Of a stretch of DNA of 64,000 bases, positions 22,053 through 33,935 are shown one piece after another. Position 1 is the stretch's first letter. Every line of letters starts with the position of its first letter. Origin of the DNA: Rhizophagus clarus (taxonomy: Eukaryota > Glomeromycota > Glomeromycetes > Glomerales > Glomeraceae); assembly GCA_015698045.1 (NCBI GenBank), contig BLAL01000218.1:434001-498000 (forward strand), read 5' to 3'. The position numbers and the translations under genes are program-made. The notes under the pieces were generated by a model. The model worked only from the letters and a program-made list of their open reading frames with translations. It was not told where the DNA came from and did not search any database.

Positions 22053-23758
22053 CTACTGTTTAGATAATTCTCTTTTTACCAAATTACTTTCTTTATCATC
22101 TCTTCTTTGTTCATAATAATTCTCAATTTGTTTTTCAAACATAGCAGCATATCTTGCAGCCACAAAGAAAAAATCACTTAATCTATTATTAAAGATTTCG
22201 AATAAATAAATTTGTATTGTCAATGACGAATTAATATCATATTTACATACCTGTTTAAATATTTTCCAACACTCTGTTCTGCAACTTCAGCTTCTACCAA
22301 GGGTACAGTTACGCGCTCAGCTCTGCGACATACCTGAATAATAATAATAATAAAAAAAAAAAATATTTCAATATTAAAACTTTTATAATTCATAAGGAAT
22401 TTGTGAAATAATTTACCGAACGACATTGATGTAAAAACACGGCACTTTCTCCTCCAGAAGGAAGAATGAAATTTTTTAAAGGAGGTAGTTGCTAATTAAA
22501 AAAGGACATAGTCGTGATTTAGATGCAACATAATAATTTTCTAATTACGCGTATTAAAACTTATAATTACGCTATCTAGATTATCAATCCAAGCCTCCAA
22601 TAAATTCACATTTTCTTCATCGAATGAAGTGAACGCTAGATTAAAAACAGTAATTAATTCACTCGTATCATACACATACTTTTGAAGCAAAAATCCCAAC
22701 CCCCAGTTACTCACACAATTTTGACGTATGTGAAGAATTTCTTGGAGTAGCAATATTGGATCCAACTTCGATCAATTTACATTGAATCTTTTTATTATCA
22801 AAAAAAAAAAGGTGTAATATTAAATAAAAAGAAAGTCATTATAAATTAAAATAATAAAAATCTTACATCTTACTTCAACTAATTTGTCTTCTAATCCATT
22901 TTCAACTTTCTTACAATAATGATTAGCTATTCTATAAAGAGAGTAAATAATAAACCGTTAAAAGAACGAACATATATATGGAAATAACTACACTACTTGT
23001 ATCTTTACTTTACCCAATACATGAACTCAGTTCATCAACGGTTCCTAACGCGTTAAAAATATCGTCGGTTTTACTTCTTCGCTCTCCATTATAAAGACTT
23101 GATTTGCCTAAAAAAAAAAAAAAGAGAGAAATTAATTTATCTATAATTTAATGTTAGTGATCCAGATAAGAATCAGTAAAATCTGTATAATACAAAGATG
23201 ATTCATAATTTCATTCTTCTTACGTGTCAACTCGAAAACTGAAAAATTGAACCTTTAAATTATTACCATTTTTTCAGGGAAAATCCAAAATCCTATTCAT
23301 ATATAAATACTTAGTACCAAAGTTCACATTTTAGAAAAAGCGTCCAAAACTGTCAATTGCCTAACAACTGGTCGGAGCCCAAACTGATCAAATACATTGA
23401 ATTTCTTATCTGAATCACAGATTTACAAATTAAACCATAAAAAAAAAAAAAAACCTTTATCCCCCGTTCTAGTATAAACGTTCGATTTTTTTGGCTTTGG
23501 ATTGGGACTAAAAAAAAAAAAAAATTTGGTCAGACGTTAATGCCTTTTTAAAAATTTGAAAATTCAAACTTTTTTTGACCTATAATTATTTTGAATTAAC
23601 CAACAAACCTTCGTTGGTTTATTGTAGAAGCAAATTTATTGCTGTTCAAATAAAAAAATATCGGTTTTGGCAAGACCAACGAGGTATGCTTGGTTGTCAA
23701 AATAATTCTAGGAGCGAATAATAAGAATCTTTGAGACATACTTGTTATCGTCCGTCAT
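22053..23758 (-). CDS. MMAB: ATP:cob(I)alamin adenosyltransferase (PduO/MMAB type)
   Basis: Nine exons (23758-23742, 23507-23455, 23107-23014, 22931-22874, 22787-22715, 22635-22571, 22491-22417, 22333-22251, 22182-22053) keep phase throughout and give 215 residues. The PduO-family landmarks appear in order: [19 protein letters not shown] (ATP-binding N-terminal motif), [13 protein letters not shown], a GSNIATPR segment, [32 protein letters not shown] and [18 protein letters not shown]. The enzyme transfers the 5'-deoxyadenosyl group of ATP to cob(I)alamin to make the cofactor of methylmalonyl-CoA mutase, usually in mitochondria. The first exon is only 17 nt and gives no obvious targeting peptide, so an alternative upstream start is possible. 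It is divergent from COQ3, with 196 bp between start codons. Confidence 0.9.
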
Positions 23759-23954
23759 TAAAAATTGTGGAGGAAATTAAATTAAAAAAATTGTTGTCTA
23801 AAATGATAAACTTGTACATATTGGAATTTATTTCACATGTTGCCTTCTGATTCTGATTATGATTATCGATTTTTTTTTTTTTTTACTATTAAGACGAGTC
23901 TAAAAAAAAAAAATTATTTTTTTCAATATAGTCGTTCAAAATATATTATAAAAT
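23759..23954. promoter_or_regulatory. Shared divergent promoter region of MMAB and COQ3
   Basis: Only 196 bp separate the two start codons, so the promoters must overlap. The spacer contains a T run of about 16 (23869-23884) and an A run of about 11 (23901-23911), the kind of poly(dA:dT) tracts that keep nucleosomes off in fungal promoters. No specific factor site was identified. Confidence 0.45.
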
Positions 23955-25242
23955 ATGTTTCTTAAACGAACAATAACAAGTAATACGAGTATTATGCAAC
24001 TTTTTAAGCCAAAATGTGCTTGCATATATGCTTCGACTCGAAAATATTATCGGTAAATAAAAATTTATTTGATTTTTTTATATATCACCTTATTATTATT
24101 TTACGTTATATTATTTATACATGTTTAATTAATATATTAAAATTTAAAATTAAAATAAAGTACAGAACAATCAAATTCTTCACCAAAATATTCTACAATT
24201 AATGAATCCGAAGTTTCAAAGTTTAGTCAATTAGCCAATGAATGGTGGTCTCCAAATGGACCTATGAAATTACTTCATACCATGAACCCGTTAAGAGTAT
24301 CATACATTCGTGAACAATTAAGAAAGAATAATTACAAAAAGATCGGAGATGATGTATCATCTTCGTATCACGATCATCATCCATTTCGTGGGTTAAGAAT
24401 GTTGGATATAGGATGTGGCGGTGGTGTTCTAACTGAGGTTTGAACTTGTTCAATTATAATGGTTCCTGTAAATCGATCCCATAGAATCAAGTTTACTTAC
24501 TTATTTGTTTTGTTCTTCTTATTAGGCATTAGTGAGATTAGGTGGCTCAGTTATTGGGGTAGACGCGTCAGATGAAAGTATTAATATCGCTCAATTACAC
24601 GCGAGAAAAGATCCGAGTTTGCATGGGAACTTAAAATATCAATGCATAACAGCTGGTATTTATTCAAATAATAATGATGATGATGATAATTCGTGCTCTT
24701 GTTTTTTCGTTTTTAAACGGAATTTTATTTTATAGAAAAATTATTAGAACAAGGAGAAACATTCGATGTTGTTTGTGCGATGGAAATTATTGAACATGTG
24801 AATAATCCAGCGGAATTTCTTAAGGCTTGTGCGGGATTAGTGAAGGCAAGTGAATGATGTATCTTTTTTTTTAATTTATTTTATTTATTTTTCATGTTCG
24901 ATTTTTCTAAAACACAAATTTTCTTTAATGAAACAGCCAGGAGGTGGACATTTATTCCTTTCAACAATTTCTCGAACACCATTATCTTATATATTGACGA
25001 TATTATTAGCAGAGAATACACTTAAAATAGTACCACAAGGAACACATGATTTCCAAAAATATTTAAGATCCGACGAATTACAAGAAATTATTGAAGGTAT
25101 AAAAAATGATGACAAATGGGGAAAAGTCATAGATATAACAGGAATAGGACCTAACCCTATAACCAGTAAATGGTATAAATTACCGGATTGGATACCAGGA
25201 AAATTAGATGTAAATTATTTATTAACTGCGCAGAGATTTTGA
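23955..25242 (+). CDS. COQ3: Ubiquinone biosynthesis O-methyltransferase
   Basis: Exons 23955-24052, 24161-24437, 24526-24655, 24736-24845 and 24937-25242 give 306 residues. The first exon is basic and lacks acidic residues (MFLKRTITSNTS...ASTRKYYR), as expected of a mitochondrial presequence. Then come the family segments ANEWWSPNGPMKLLHTMNPLR, the SAM-binding motif LDIGCGGG at about 114-121, VIGVDASDE, FDVVCAMEIIEHV, PGGGHLFLSTISRT and the C-terminal PITSKWYKLPDW. COQ3 catalyses both O-methylations in coenzyme Q synthesis at the matrix face of the inner membrane. The fourth intron begins GCAAGT instead of GT (AAG|GCAAGT), a GC-AG intron needed to join LVK to PGGG. Confidence 0.93.
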
Positions 25243-25885
25243 TCACTTTATAACAAGGGACTAACAGGTAAGTAGGTAAGTATGGGAAAATGCGGGTAAA
25301 TCGCCCGAAAAGAAATGTAGTACGAGATCATTTGCTTTTTAAAAACTATAATTTTATAATTTTAACTAAATTTGGTCAAAAAATTAATTATGATAATAAA
25401 TATTTATCATCATTATTTTTTTTCAAGATAACAAATATTATTAACTTTGATTGATGCACTATATTTAAATGTTTTAAAAGAAACAATGATTATATTCCGT
25501 ATTTGGGTTAGAACAATGATCTTAGCAATAATGGTAATTATTGGGACCTTTTCAAACCACGTGTACACGTGTACAAAGAAAGAGACCTTTTTATAACTTT
25601 TTTATTCATTTTTTTCTTTACATTGTTTTTCCTTATTTAAATAAAAAAAAAAAGAAAATCTAATAAAAAAAAACGTATGGATATATGGAAAAGTTGAATT
25701 TGGAGTTTTTACGCGTACTGTATATATATATATATAGTATATTTGTAAATTGTTATTTATGTGGGATAATATATATTTAGAAAGGAAAGAGAAGAAGAAA
25801 AAAAAAAAAACAAAAAAATCCATGTAAGAAAGATTGGGAGTTAATATTAATTATGATGGTGATGATGAAAAAGAAGCCTAATTTC

Positions 25886-25918
<33 letters not shown>

Positions 25919-27070
25919 AATGGCATCAAAAAAAAAAAAAAACCTTTTCTTTTATAAATACTATCTAATCATTCTCTTTTTTTTTGTTTTTTTTTTTTTT
26001 TTCAAAAAAAAAAGAAAAAAAAAAAAACTTTTCATCTTCCCGTTTCATATTCCCTTTATATCCAATAAAAAACTCTAAAACCATATAAATTCTTTCTAAG
26101 AAAAACGCGTAAATTTATAAAAAAAAAAAAAATAAAAAAAAAAAATAAAAAATAAATTTTTTTCCCCATAGTTAATATAAAGTAATAACTACTACTAGAA
26201 TATTTAAATCACCAACTTCAGCAAAAAAAAAAGTTCATAAAATTTGTGATATAATAATATATATATATAATTAACATATATACTTCCTTCAATCAAAAAA
26301 AAAATGTATATATATGTATCCAAAATGATTATATAAAAATAATTATTCTTTTCTCAATCAATATATGTAATAAATAACTTAGAAATAATAATAATAAATA
26401 TATAAATAAACAACCTCATCTCATTTGTCCTATATATAATATGTGTTAATGTGAAAGATATAAATTTTTAAATACAAAATAGCAGGAAAAATAAAAAAAA
26501 AAAAAAAATCATAAACAGAAAAAATTTCTTATCATCATCAAGTAATGATAAATAAATACAATATACAGTGTAAAAATTTTTATTTGTGCAGGAAAGAATA
26601 TAATGTGGAGGAAATGATTATAAAAAGTTAAAAAAGTTTGTATATAACATATATAAAATAAATAATCCAATAATAAAATTGACAAAAACTACCAAGTAAA
26701 CAAATCAATTCCCCCGCAAAAACCTCATACTGCAAGCTTATTTTTAGCAAAACAGAAACCTTAGTGATTTAGACAAAAATAGTTTTTAAAAAAAGGGAAT
26801 TTTTCGTCTAGAGATCAAAATAAAAAGGATTAAAAATACTTTATTTTTTTCTGTTTTGCTACCTTGTAATAAAATACAAAATTTTTTTTTGTAATTGAGA
26901 AAGGAATAATTATTAATTTATTAATATTTTGGTCTTTTTTTTTTTTATCGAAATTCAAACGATGGAAAAGAATTGTTATCCGCGCAATGATGTAATTTTA
27001 ATTCTTGGAATCTATGAGAGAAGTAAAGTATTGTTAGTGTACATGGATCTACAAATGATCGGCCAAAACA
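25243..27070. other. Low-complexity convergent intergenic region
   Basis: Contains many long A and T runs (for example 25881-25920 and 25980-26030), a 14-bp palindrome CACGTGTACACGTG at 25558-25571, and TA repeats near 25721-25737. No credible gene. The open frame 25602-25823 is low-complexity Phe/Ser, and the one at 26929-27207 overlaps the 3' end of the GID4-like gene on the other strand. Confidence 0.45.
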
Positions 27071-28241
27071 CTACCCTGAACTCTTCAAGTCGAGTAATTT
27101 CAACCTCAATCTTATTATCAATTTTCCCATCCTTTAAAAAAAAAAATAATAACATACCGCTCCGAATTTTTATGAAAATAAAATCCTGTAATAATCCCCG
27201 TACTTAGTTGGTAACAAATATAATAGAATCCAGCAAAACTAGCACCATTAATAGTTCTAACACGATGATCAGGCACAAGAAAATGTTCTTTCCATCTCAT
27301 AAAGATGAAATCTTTATTATGGAAGTCATAAACAAATCCATCCTTTTTCATATGATTTTTAAGTGGGCGAAAAGCCTGGAAACGAGTCTGTATAATTGTC
27401 AAAATGTTCGTATTTACAAGAATAATAAAATTAATAAAGCTATATATCGAGAATAAATATATTTTCTTTTTAGTAATTTTAAAAATCTTCATACCCAATG
27501 TTGTATATCTACTTGGTCATCGGCGTCCCATTTCTTGGTAAGAAATGAATATTTTCTGCCAATAATTTCCGCCTCAAAGAATGTAGTTAACTCAGGATAG
27601 TCCTCAGTAAGCCCTTGAATATGAAGGTATCCGCACAAGAATGATTCTGAGAGATCAACATGCTAAAATAAAAAAAAAAAATTTAATTAGTACGGGAAAT
27701 TTTCGGCGATAAAAGTCTTTCCTAAATTGAAATCTATTACAGTGATCGCTTTTAATTGTCAATCAGACTAGATTTGCAGTGAAATTGTTATAATCATAAT
27801 TTTTTTTTTTTGTCCATATTTAAGTTTCATTTTTCAAAGATTAGGATATACTTTCACAATTTTCTGATCTAATTTCATCCGTTAATATATCAATGATCTT
27901 TGTAGAATAAATTTCCTTACCTGAATATGGACGGAGACATCATACCTACTCCTACCACTTCGTTGTTCGCCTCTGAACTTCGAACCAGAATAAAGTGAAC
28001 AAGTTGTGGTTGGTAATAATCTAACTGATGAAATTTCTGTTGTAAGTGAAAGACGACGTTTTCTTTTTTGCAACAGTTGCTGTTGTTTTAATTGCTCTTG
28101 CTGTTTTTTTTGTTGTTCAGCATAGTGTTTGTGAGAGGGATCTCGACAAACTCCATCGACGCACATACATTTGTCCGGCAAACTATTACTGTTGATGGTG
28201 CTCGTTGTTGCAGGAATAACGGGGTTTGAGAATACAGGCAT
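27071..28241 (-). CDS. GID4: GID4/VID24-like substrate receptor of the GID ubiquitin ligase
   Basis: Exons 28241-27921, 27662-27495, 27387-27158 and probably 27110-27071 give about 252 residues. After a Gln-rich N-terminal region ([13 protein letters not shown], about 45-57), the Vid24 beta-barrel signature is clear: [64 protein letters not shown], then [17 protein letters not shown] and [13 protein letters not shown]. The family recognises Pro/N-degrons on gluconeogenic enzymes for degradation by the GID/CTLH complex. The final exon is uncertain: two in-phase acceptors (27111/27110 or 27132/27131) are possible, the second leaving an intron of only 26 bp, and the tail does not show the usual PERS-type ending. 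The start ATG at 28241 is the first in frame. Confidence 0.88.
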
Positions 28242-28504
28242 TTGATAGTTATGAGAATTGAAAGGTTTATTGTAAGAGTAAAACCTATAGATAAGTAAAG
28301 ACTAAAGGAAAAAAAAAAGGGTTATAATATATAAATGAAGCTTGTTCGATAGATATGAGTGGCGGCTCAAGTGGCGAAGTTTTTTTTTTATGGCGAAAAA
28401 AATTTTTTTCTGGGTGCAACTAGTTATTTTAATGTCTATAAGTTGCTTTATAAAGTATAGTCAGAGTGTGGGGTAACGGTCAGCGAAAAAAAATATGGCT
28501 AAGG

Positions 28505-28551
<47 letters not shown>

Positions 28552-29784
28552 AAAAAAAAAATAAATAAAATAAAACCTAATACTTACGAGTTATTGTACA
28601 AACAAAGAAATTATCCAAAAATGTTATAGAATAATTTATATAATGGTCGTTAAGTTTATTTATTATGTTACGTTTTAAAGATCTTTTCAAAAAAAAAAAA
28701 AAAAAAACGATGAAAGAAAAAAAATCTCTATATGGGAAACAAAGCAAATTTTTTTTAATTTAAAAAATTTTTTTCTATAATAAATAAAATTACAATCATT
28801 GAAGGGATAATGTGAAATATGTGGGATGAAGAAAGGGGCTATGATTAAAAAGGGAAGAAAAGAATTTTAAGGCAAAAAAAAAAAATTTTTTTTTTTTTGA
28901 TTCGGGGCGAGTGTTTTCGTACTAACATAGAAAACAATGATTTGCATTTATTTAAATTTTGGGAAAATGATCATGTGATATTCCTTTTTTCTTAAAACGG
29001 TTGAGGCGGGTGGCTCGGAGTTTGGGGGGCAAATCTTTTTAGTGGTAAGACAAATCCAACTTTCCATTGTGCCTGACCAGACATTGTTTCAATAGCGCTT
29101 CTTTCGCAATCTAATCTTAAATGTTACAATTTGCAAAGAAAGATTGAACTTTAAGTTCAGTACAACGTCGCAATAATTAGCCGAACATGATAATTCCTGT
29201 ATCTTTTGATTGTCAGTAACACATTTTTAAAAACTTATAGCTTTGCTGCGCGACCGATCAACTTTTTCCCATGGATTCGGAAAGCTTGTGTAACTGAATC
29301 AAGGGAGCTTAAGGGAGCTTAGTAGATAGTACGGAGTTCTTTTATTGTCCGATTTCTAAATTTGGTAATTCATATGAAATTTATCATATGTAAACTTGAT
29401 CAAAACGAAGAATTTACGCAATTTACGCCGATTAAAAAGCCCGCGCTAATTTCGATTAAATGCTATCACGTTATCACGTGATAACGATTATGTAAATTAT
29501 TCTAATATATTCTTCATATTTAAAAATAAAAATCGGGTTACCAAATCATTATATATCTGATATATATATTTGGCGAAAGTCATATGAAATCCTAACTATA
29601 AAATTTATTACCGTATTAATTGTATTAATTTCGTATTAATTAAAATTCCCTTGAATTTAATTTAATTATACGTCAAAGTTACTGTGCACTTTTTCGATTG
29701 GTCCAGAAATAATTTGATTAAAGTACATATGATTATCACGTTACACCTTAAAAAATTTTTTCAAGAGGAAAAAAAAAACTTTTT
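28242..29784. other. Intergenic region with long A/T runs
   Basis: Includes an A tract of about 40 at 28506-28549, A/T runs at 28690-28710 and 28876-28900, and a perfect 18-bp palindrome CGTTATCACGTGATAACG at 29469-29486. No gene was recognised; a slightly G/C-richer patch at 29000-29340 has no open frame of note. Confidence 0.4.
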
Positions 29785-29857
29785 GATTCCTGCCAGGTTC
29801 GAACTGGCGACCTTCAGCGTGTTAGGCTGACGTGATAACCAACTACACCAAGGAATC
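29785..29857 (-). tRNA. tRNA-Val (AAC)
   Basis: On the minus strand 73 nt fold as a cloverleaf. The acceptor stem GATTCCT pairs with AGGAATC. The D arm is GTGTAGTTGGTTATCAC. The anticodon arm is TCAGC-CTAACAC-GCTGA, with anticodon AAC. The T arm is GCCAG-TTCGAAC-CTGGC. No intron is present. The A box (TGGTGTAGTTGG) and B box (GTTCGAACC) are intact, and a run of about 10 T on the minus strand just downstream (plus 29771-29780) serves as a Pol III terminator. Confidence 0.96.
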
Positions 29858-30273
29858 AACTTCGTTAGAAATCGAGAAATAAAATAATATTTATATTATT
29901 ATTATTTCGGGAATTAAGTTTTTTTTTTAATATAGTTGTTGTCATATTGGTAATATTCAAAATAAATTTCCGTTTTGAGATAAAATATATAACAAAATGT
30001 CTTGCTTTTACTTTTATTTACTTTTTTTGTTGAGAACGTAGAACAGAGACGAAATATAAATAATCGAATTAATACATAATACTAAACAAGATAAAAAAAA
30101 AAATTCAAAATAAGATACCCTCCGAGTCTCACCCTATTATAAAATAATTTTTTTTCTGACAATTATTTTTTTTTTTTTTAATCCCCAAGAAAGAGAAAGA
30201 CTCGGAGGATTCGTTAAAATAAACAAGCTATAAAAATGAGTTAGTAAAAGTCGATCAACTGCTGATACAGATG
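29858..30273. other. Intergenic spacer right of the tRNA
   Basis: AT-rich, with TATTATTATTATT near 29889-29906 and an inverted pair around 30118-30205 (CTCCGAGTCTC and GACTCGGAG). This could form a long hairpin at the 3' end of the ZNF706-like gene. No coding signal. Confidence 0.4.
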
Positions 30274-30856
30274 TCATTGAAAATCTTTTTCAGGTGGTAT
30301 GGGTTCTTTAGGGTGTTTTGCCTAATAATTTAAAAAGAAAATAAAGGTGAGGGCTAAAAAATTTTTTTTTTTTTTTTTTTTTTTTTTATAAAATGGGTCC
30401 ATTCTTTATAGTGTGATTTACCTCCATATGTTGGACAATGATTTTATAATTAGCTACAGGAGTCTGATCAAAAAAAATATTTTGTAAATTATAAATTTTA
30501 TAGGCTTAAATACTTTGATATTTGTTGCTAAAATGTACTTCTTACCTTGCAAACGGGACATTTTAGTTGCAAACCCGCAGCACGAGCGCCCAATTGAGAT
30601 TTACCTCCTTGTCTATTTTCGGCTTGTTTCTGAGCCTTTTCCCTAAAAAATTTTCATAGTAAGCTATTATTAAATATTGATAATATTAATCAATGAACTC
30701 TTTAATAAGATAAATTATGGCAATGACCTAGAACCTACCTTGCTTGTTCCTATAAACAAGGTTTAATTTAAGGAGAGGAGTACATATTTATTTATAACTT
30801 TAATAAAATATTATAAAAATAACATAACTGCATACCTTTTGTTTTCCCCTGGCCAT
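30274..30856 (-). CDS. ZNF706-like small zinc-finger protein
   Basis: Five exons (30856-30836, 30749-30739, 30642-30546, 30463-30422, 30321-30274) give 72 residues. It starts MARGKQK and continues through a Lys/Gln-rich segment with EKAQKQAENRQGGKS. A C2H2 finger follows (LKCPVCK, then HMEAKH), and the tail PKEPIPPEKDFQ closely matches the C-terminal pattern of ZNF706-type proteins (about 76 residues in animals). Exon 2 is only 11 nt long and is required for frame. Family members are small, conserved and poorly understood; links to translation and protein aggregation are reported for animal relatives. It is divergent from the eIF4E2 gene with about 700 bp between starts. Confidence 0.9.
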
Positions 30857-31556
30857 TTACTAAAAGCGCCCTAATGGAAACAAACTCAAAGGATGCAAAT
30901 TGTAAAAGAAAGAAGAGTTGTGTAATAAAAAAGATAAAATTTGTTATATACCACAAACCCTATGATCCGTTCCTGATTTGATAATTTATATCAATAATTC
31001 CGATGATGAATTTCCTAAAATGGATTATACACATCCTAATTGTTGGACCATTATTGAATTCAAAAAAAGTATTATTAATAATTCTAACTAATTTTTAATC
31101 CGGTTCATATAAATGAAAAAGATTTGCACAAAGTTAACACTACGCGGCAGTGTAAAGTTATAAGGTTATAATAATTATCATATTATATAACAATTTTTAC
31201 TGTTTGTTTTTTTTTTGTTTTCTGGATGATCCCCACCTTTTGATCCTCAACAAATCCAAAAGTTTGTGTAAAAGTGATGACGCGCTGATGTTGTATAATA
31301 ATCCAAATCAATTTAACCAATAAAATAATAGTCTTGCCTCACACAATGTGAGGCAAAAGGTCATAATGAATGAAGATGGATGGAAGACTGAATTGTAATT
31401 GATTTTCGGAAAAATTTTTTTTTTTTTTTGCTTAAACTTTCAACTCTAAAAACTGTAATTTATTATTATTATTTTTCCTTTAAAATACATTTCTGAATAA
31501 TTTGACTTTTTTTTCAAATAAACCTTTAAAGTAGTGTAGAAAATTTAAAATTAGGA
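30857..31556. promoter_or_regulatory. Divergent upstream region of the ZNF706-like and eIF4E2 genes
   Basis: About 700 bp without coding sequence. It contains a T run near 31417-31429 and the short inverted motif CTCACACAATGTGAG at 31338-31352. No defined factor site can be assigned. Confidence 0.3.
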
Positions 31557-33098
31557 ATGGAATCTGTTTGGAAACGCAGGTACAAAGAGAATAAACGTGA
31601 TTTTCAATGATTAGAATTTTTTTTAATTCTGATCAGGAAAGATTTCCTTTAATACGTTAATAATAACAAGACAGATTACTAAAATGTATATATTTAATCT
31701 TTCCTAATACTTATAAATCAGCAACCGTTTAACTGTTAATACTGACCATAATTCTACAACTACCACAACCACGACTCCTACAGCAATAACCCCAACTTCA
31801 ACATCTTCAACAAAACTCATCCAACTCCAACGCACAAATTCACCTAATGGAGTTACTGGTAGTATGACTGCTTCCACTGTTCTTCTAGCACCAACAACGC
31901 CCCTGGGGATGGGCTCCGGTTTGGGAAGTAGTAGCAGTGGGAGCAGTTATCTTGCTAAACGTATGAGTATTTCGGGAGTAGGAGAAGATAAAGATAATAA
32001 AGAAAAGGAAAATGGAAATAGTAGTAATGGTTTGGTATTGACGCGTCAACAGTTCACACCGAGTCCTACTAGTGAGATTCATCCATTGCATTTTACTTGG
32101 GTATTCTGGTTTATGCATCGTAATCCTGGGAGCAAAATACTAAATTACGAGAGTTCTATGAAAAAGATTGCAGCATTTTCTTCGGTGAGTCTATCGAAAT
32201 CTAGTATGGATTTTTTATTATTTTTTATACTTCGATTTCTTTGTTCTTTTTGTTTAATTAATCGTTTATTAAGTATTTTGAATTTTTTCTTTTTAGATAG
32301 AAGATTTTTGGGCGGTTTATAGTCATCTTCGAAGACCTCATGAGTTACCTAATATTAGCGATTATCATCTCTTTAAACAAGGAGTTAGACCTGTTTGGGA
32401 GGTTCGTGTTTATTTTATTTTTAATATTGTTTGTGTTAATAAAGTATCTAATTACTATGACAATTTTTAAATTAAAAGAAAAATAAAAATTTTTTTTTTT
32501 TAAAAAAAGGATATTTTATAATATAAAATTAATCATTATCATCTCTATAAAAGCAAAATATAAATGATTTTTATTTTGTTTATTTATTTAAAATTTTTTT
32601 TTTATAGGATGATACAAATATTAATGGAGGTAAATGGATTGTGAGGTTAAAGAAAGGTCTGGCAAGTCGATATTGGGAGAGTTTGGTAAGCTGATAATAA
32701 TTTTGATTCTCGGTAATATTATTAAATTATTATGTTAACTTATTATGAAATTTTTTTGAAAATAGGTAATGGCGGTAATTGGTGACCAATTTGATGTTGG
32801 TACGGAAATTTGCGGTGCGGTGCTGTCTATCCGCAGTTCGGAGGACATCTTGTCCCTGTGGAATCAGTCAGCGCACGAAGGAAGGATTAATTTAAAAATA
32901 AGGTTTTGTCTTGGATAACTAATTTATTTATTTGTTTATTTATTTGGTTTCTTTTCAATTAACTTTCTTTTTGAATTCCCCAGAGATACGATGAAAAGGG
33001 TTTTGAATTTACCTTCCGATACTATTATGGAATATAAAACACACAACGATGCTTTGAAAGATAATTCTAGTTTTAGGAATACAGACGTTTTTCGATAA
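31557..33098 (+). CDS. eIF4E family cap-binding protein, class II (4EHP/eIF4E2 type)
   Basis: Exons 31557-31579, 31722-32184, 32297-32401, 32608-32685, 32766-32902 and 32984-33098 give 306 residues. A Thr/Ser/Gly-rich N-terminal extension of about 128 residues precedes the cap-binding fold: HFTWVFWFMHRNPG, EDFWAVYSHLRRP, LFKQGVRPVWEDD, GGKWIVRLKKGLASRYWE, EICGAVLSIRS and RVLNLPSDTIMEYKTH. Where canonical eIF4E has its first cap-stacking Trp this protein has Tyr (about residue 150, NYESSM), while the second Trp is present (W196). This substitution and the overall pattern mark class II 4EHP proteins, which bind caps weakly and usually repress translation of chosen mRNAs. The short first exon is inferred from frame and splice sites. 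Confidence 0.93.
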
Positions 33099-33935
33099 AA
33101 AAGTAATTTTCTAAAAAAAATAATTAATTATTATTAATCAAATATTAATCTTTGCCTCTTCTATTTTGAGAATAATAACAGATTATCGTTTCTCGACTCT
33201 TTTCGTCCTAAAAACTATAAATGTAATTTGTTTAAAAGGAAAAAAAAATAATAATAATATACGGAATACACACGCTTATATATTACAAAAAGTGATAAAT
33301 TTGTTTGCTTAATCAATGAGTAAAATTTGTTATAAAATTTCACGGCGGATATACCACATGCTAAACGAAACAAGTATGAATTCATCACACGATGATTAAC
33401 TTAAGTTTACGATTATCAAATGTATGCATGACGATCAGTCCGATTTGATGTCTGATCTGTGTAGCATCAGAAAGCATAAAAGGAACGCTTTTGCGAATAA
33501 ATACGCATTTCATTCCATTTGTAATTTTTATTGAAAGTTATTAATAATAATTTCTGTAGACTATTGATAAATATAAAAACTCAAATAAAAGATACAAATA
33601 AGAAATTTGAATGTTAAATAATGCAAGAAATGCGCATAAAGAATCGTCTTATTTTTTTTTTTTTTGTATTTTATTTCTCTGTTTCTTAAAATGTATGTAC
33701 AATAAATCACCATGAAGGATAGATAGCCTTGAAGAGTTTTGATTTTAATCGTTCGTCAGGAAGGAACGAAAATATTCAATGGTTCTATACACTCTATATA
33801 TCACGAATATTTAAAAATCACAAAGAAATTAAATCATCATAAACATTTATGAATTGAAGTCAGTATTACTAAAAAATTATAATTTTTTATTTGAAATAAG
33901 CTTTTTAAAAGTCTGCTTTTTTATAGTGAATAACC
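33099..33935. other. Convergent intergenic region
   Basis: Lies between the stop codons of the eIF4E2 and PARN genes. AT-rich, with a T run near 33653-33665. No gene seen. Confidence 0.4.

Noticed and set aside
27132-27157. 26-bp intron before the last GID4 exon
   Set aside because: It is in phase but too short to splice normally; the acceptor at 27111 is preferred, with the uncertainty noted.
26929-27456. Plus-strand open frames opposite the GID4-like gene
   Set aside because: Antisense to well-supported Vid24 domain exons.
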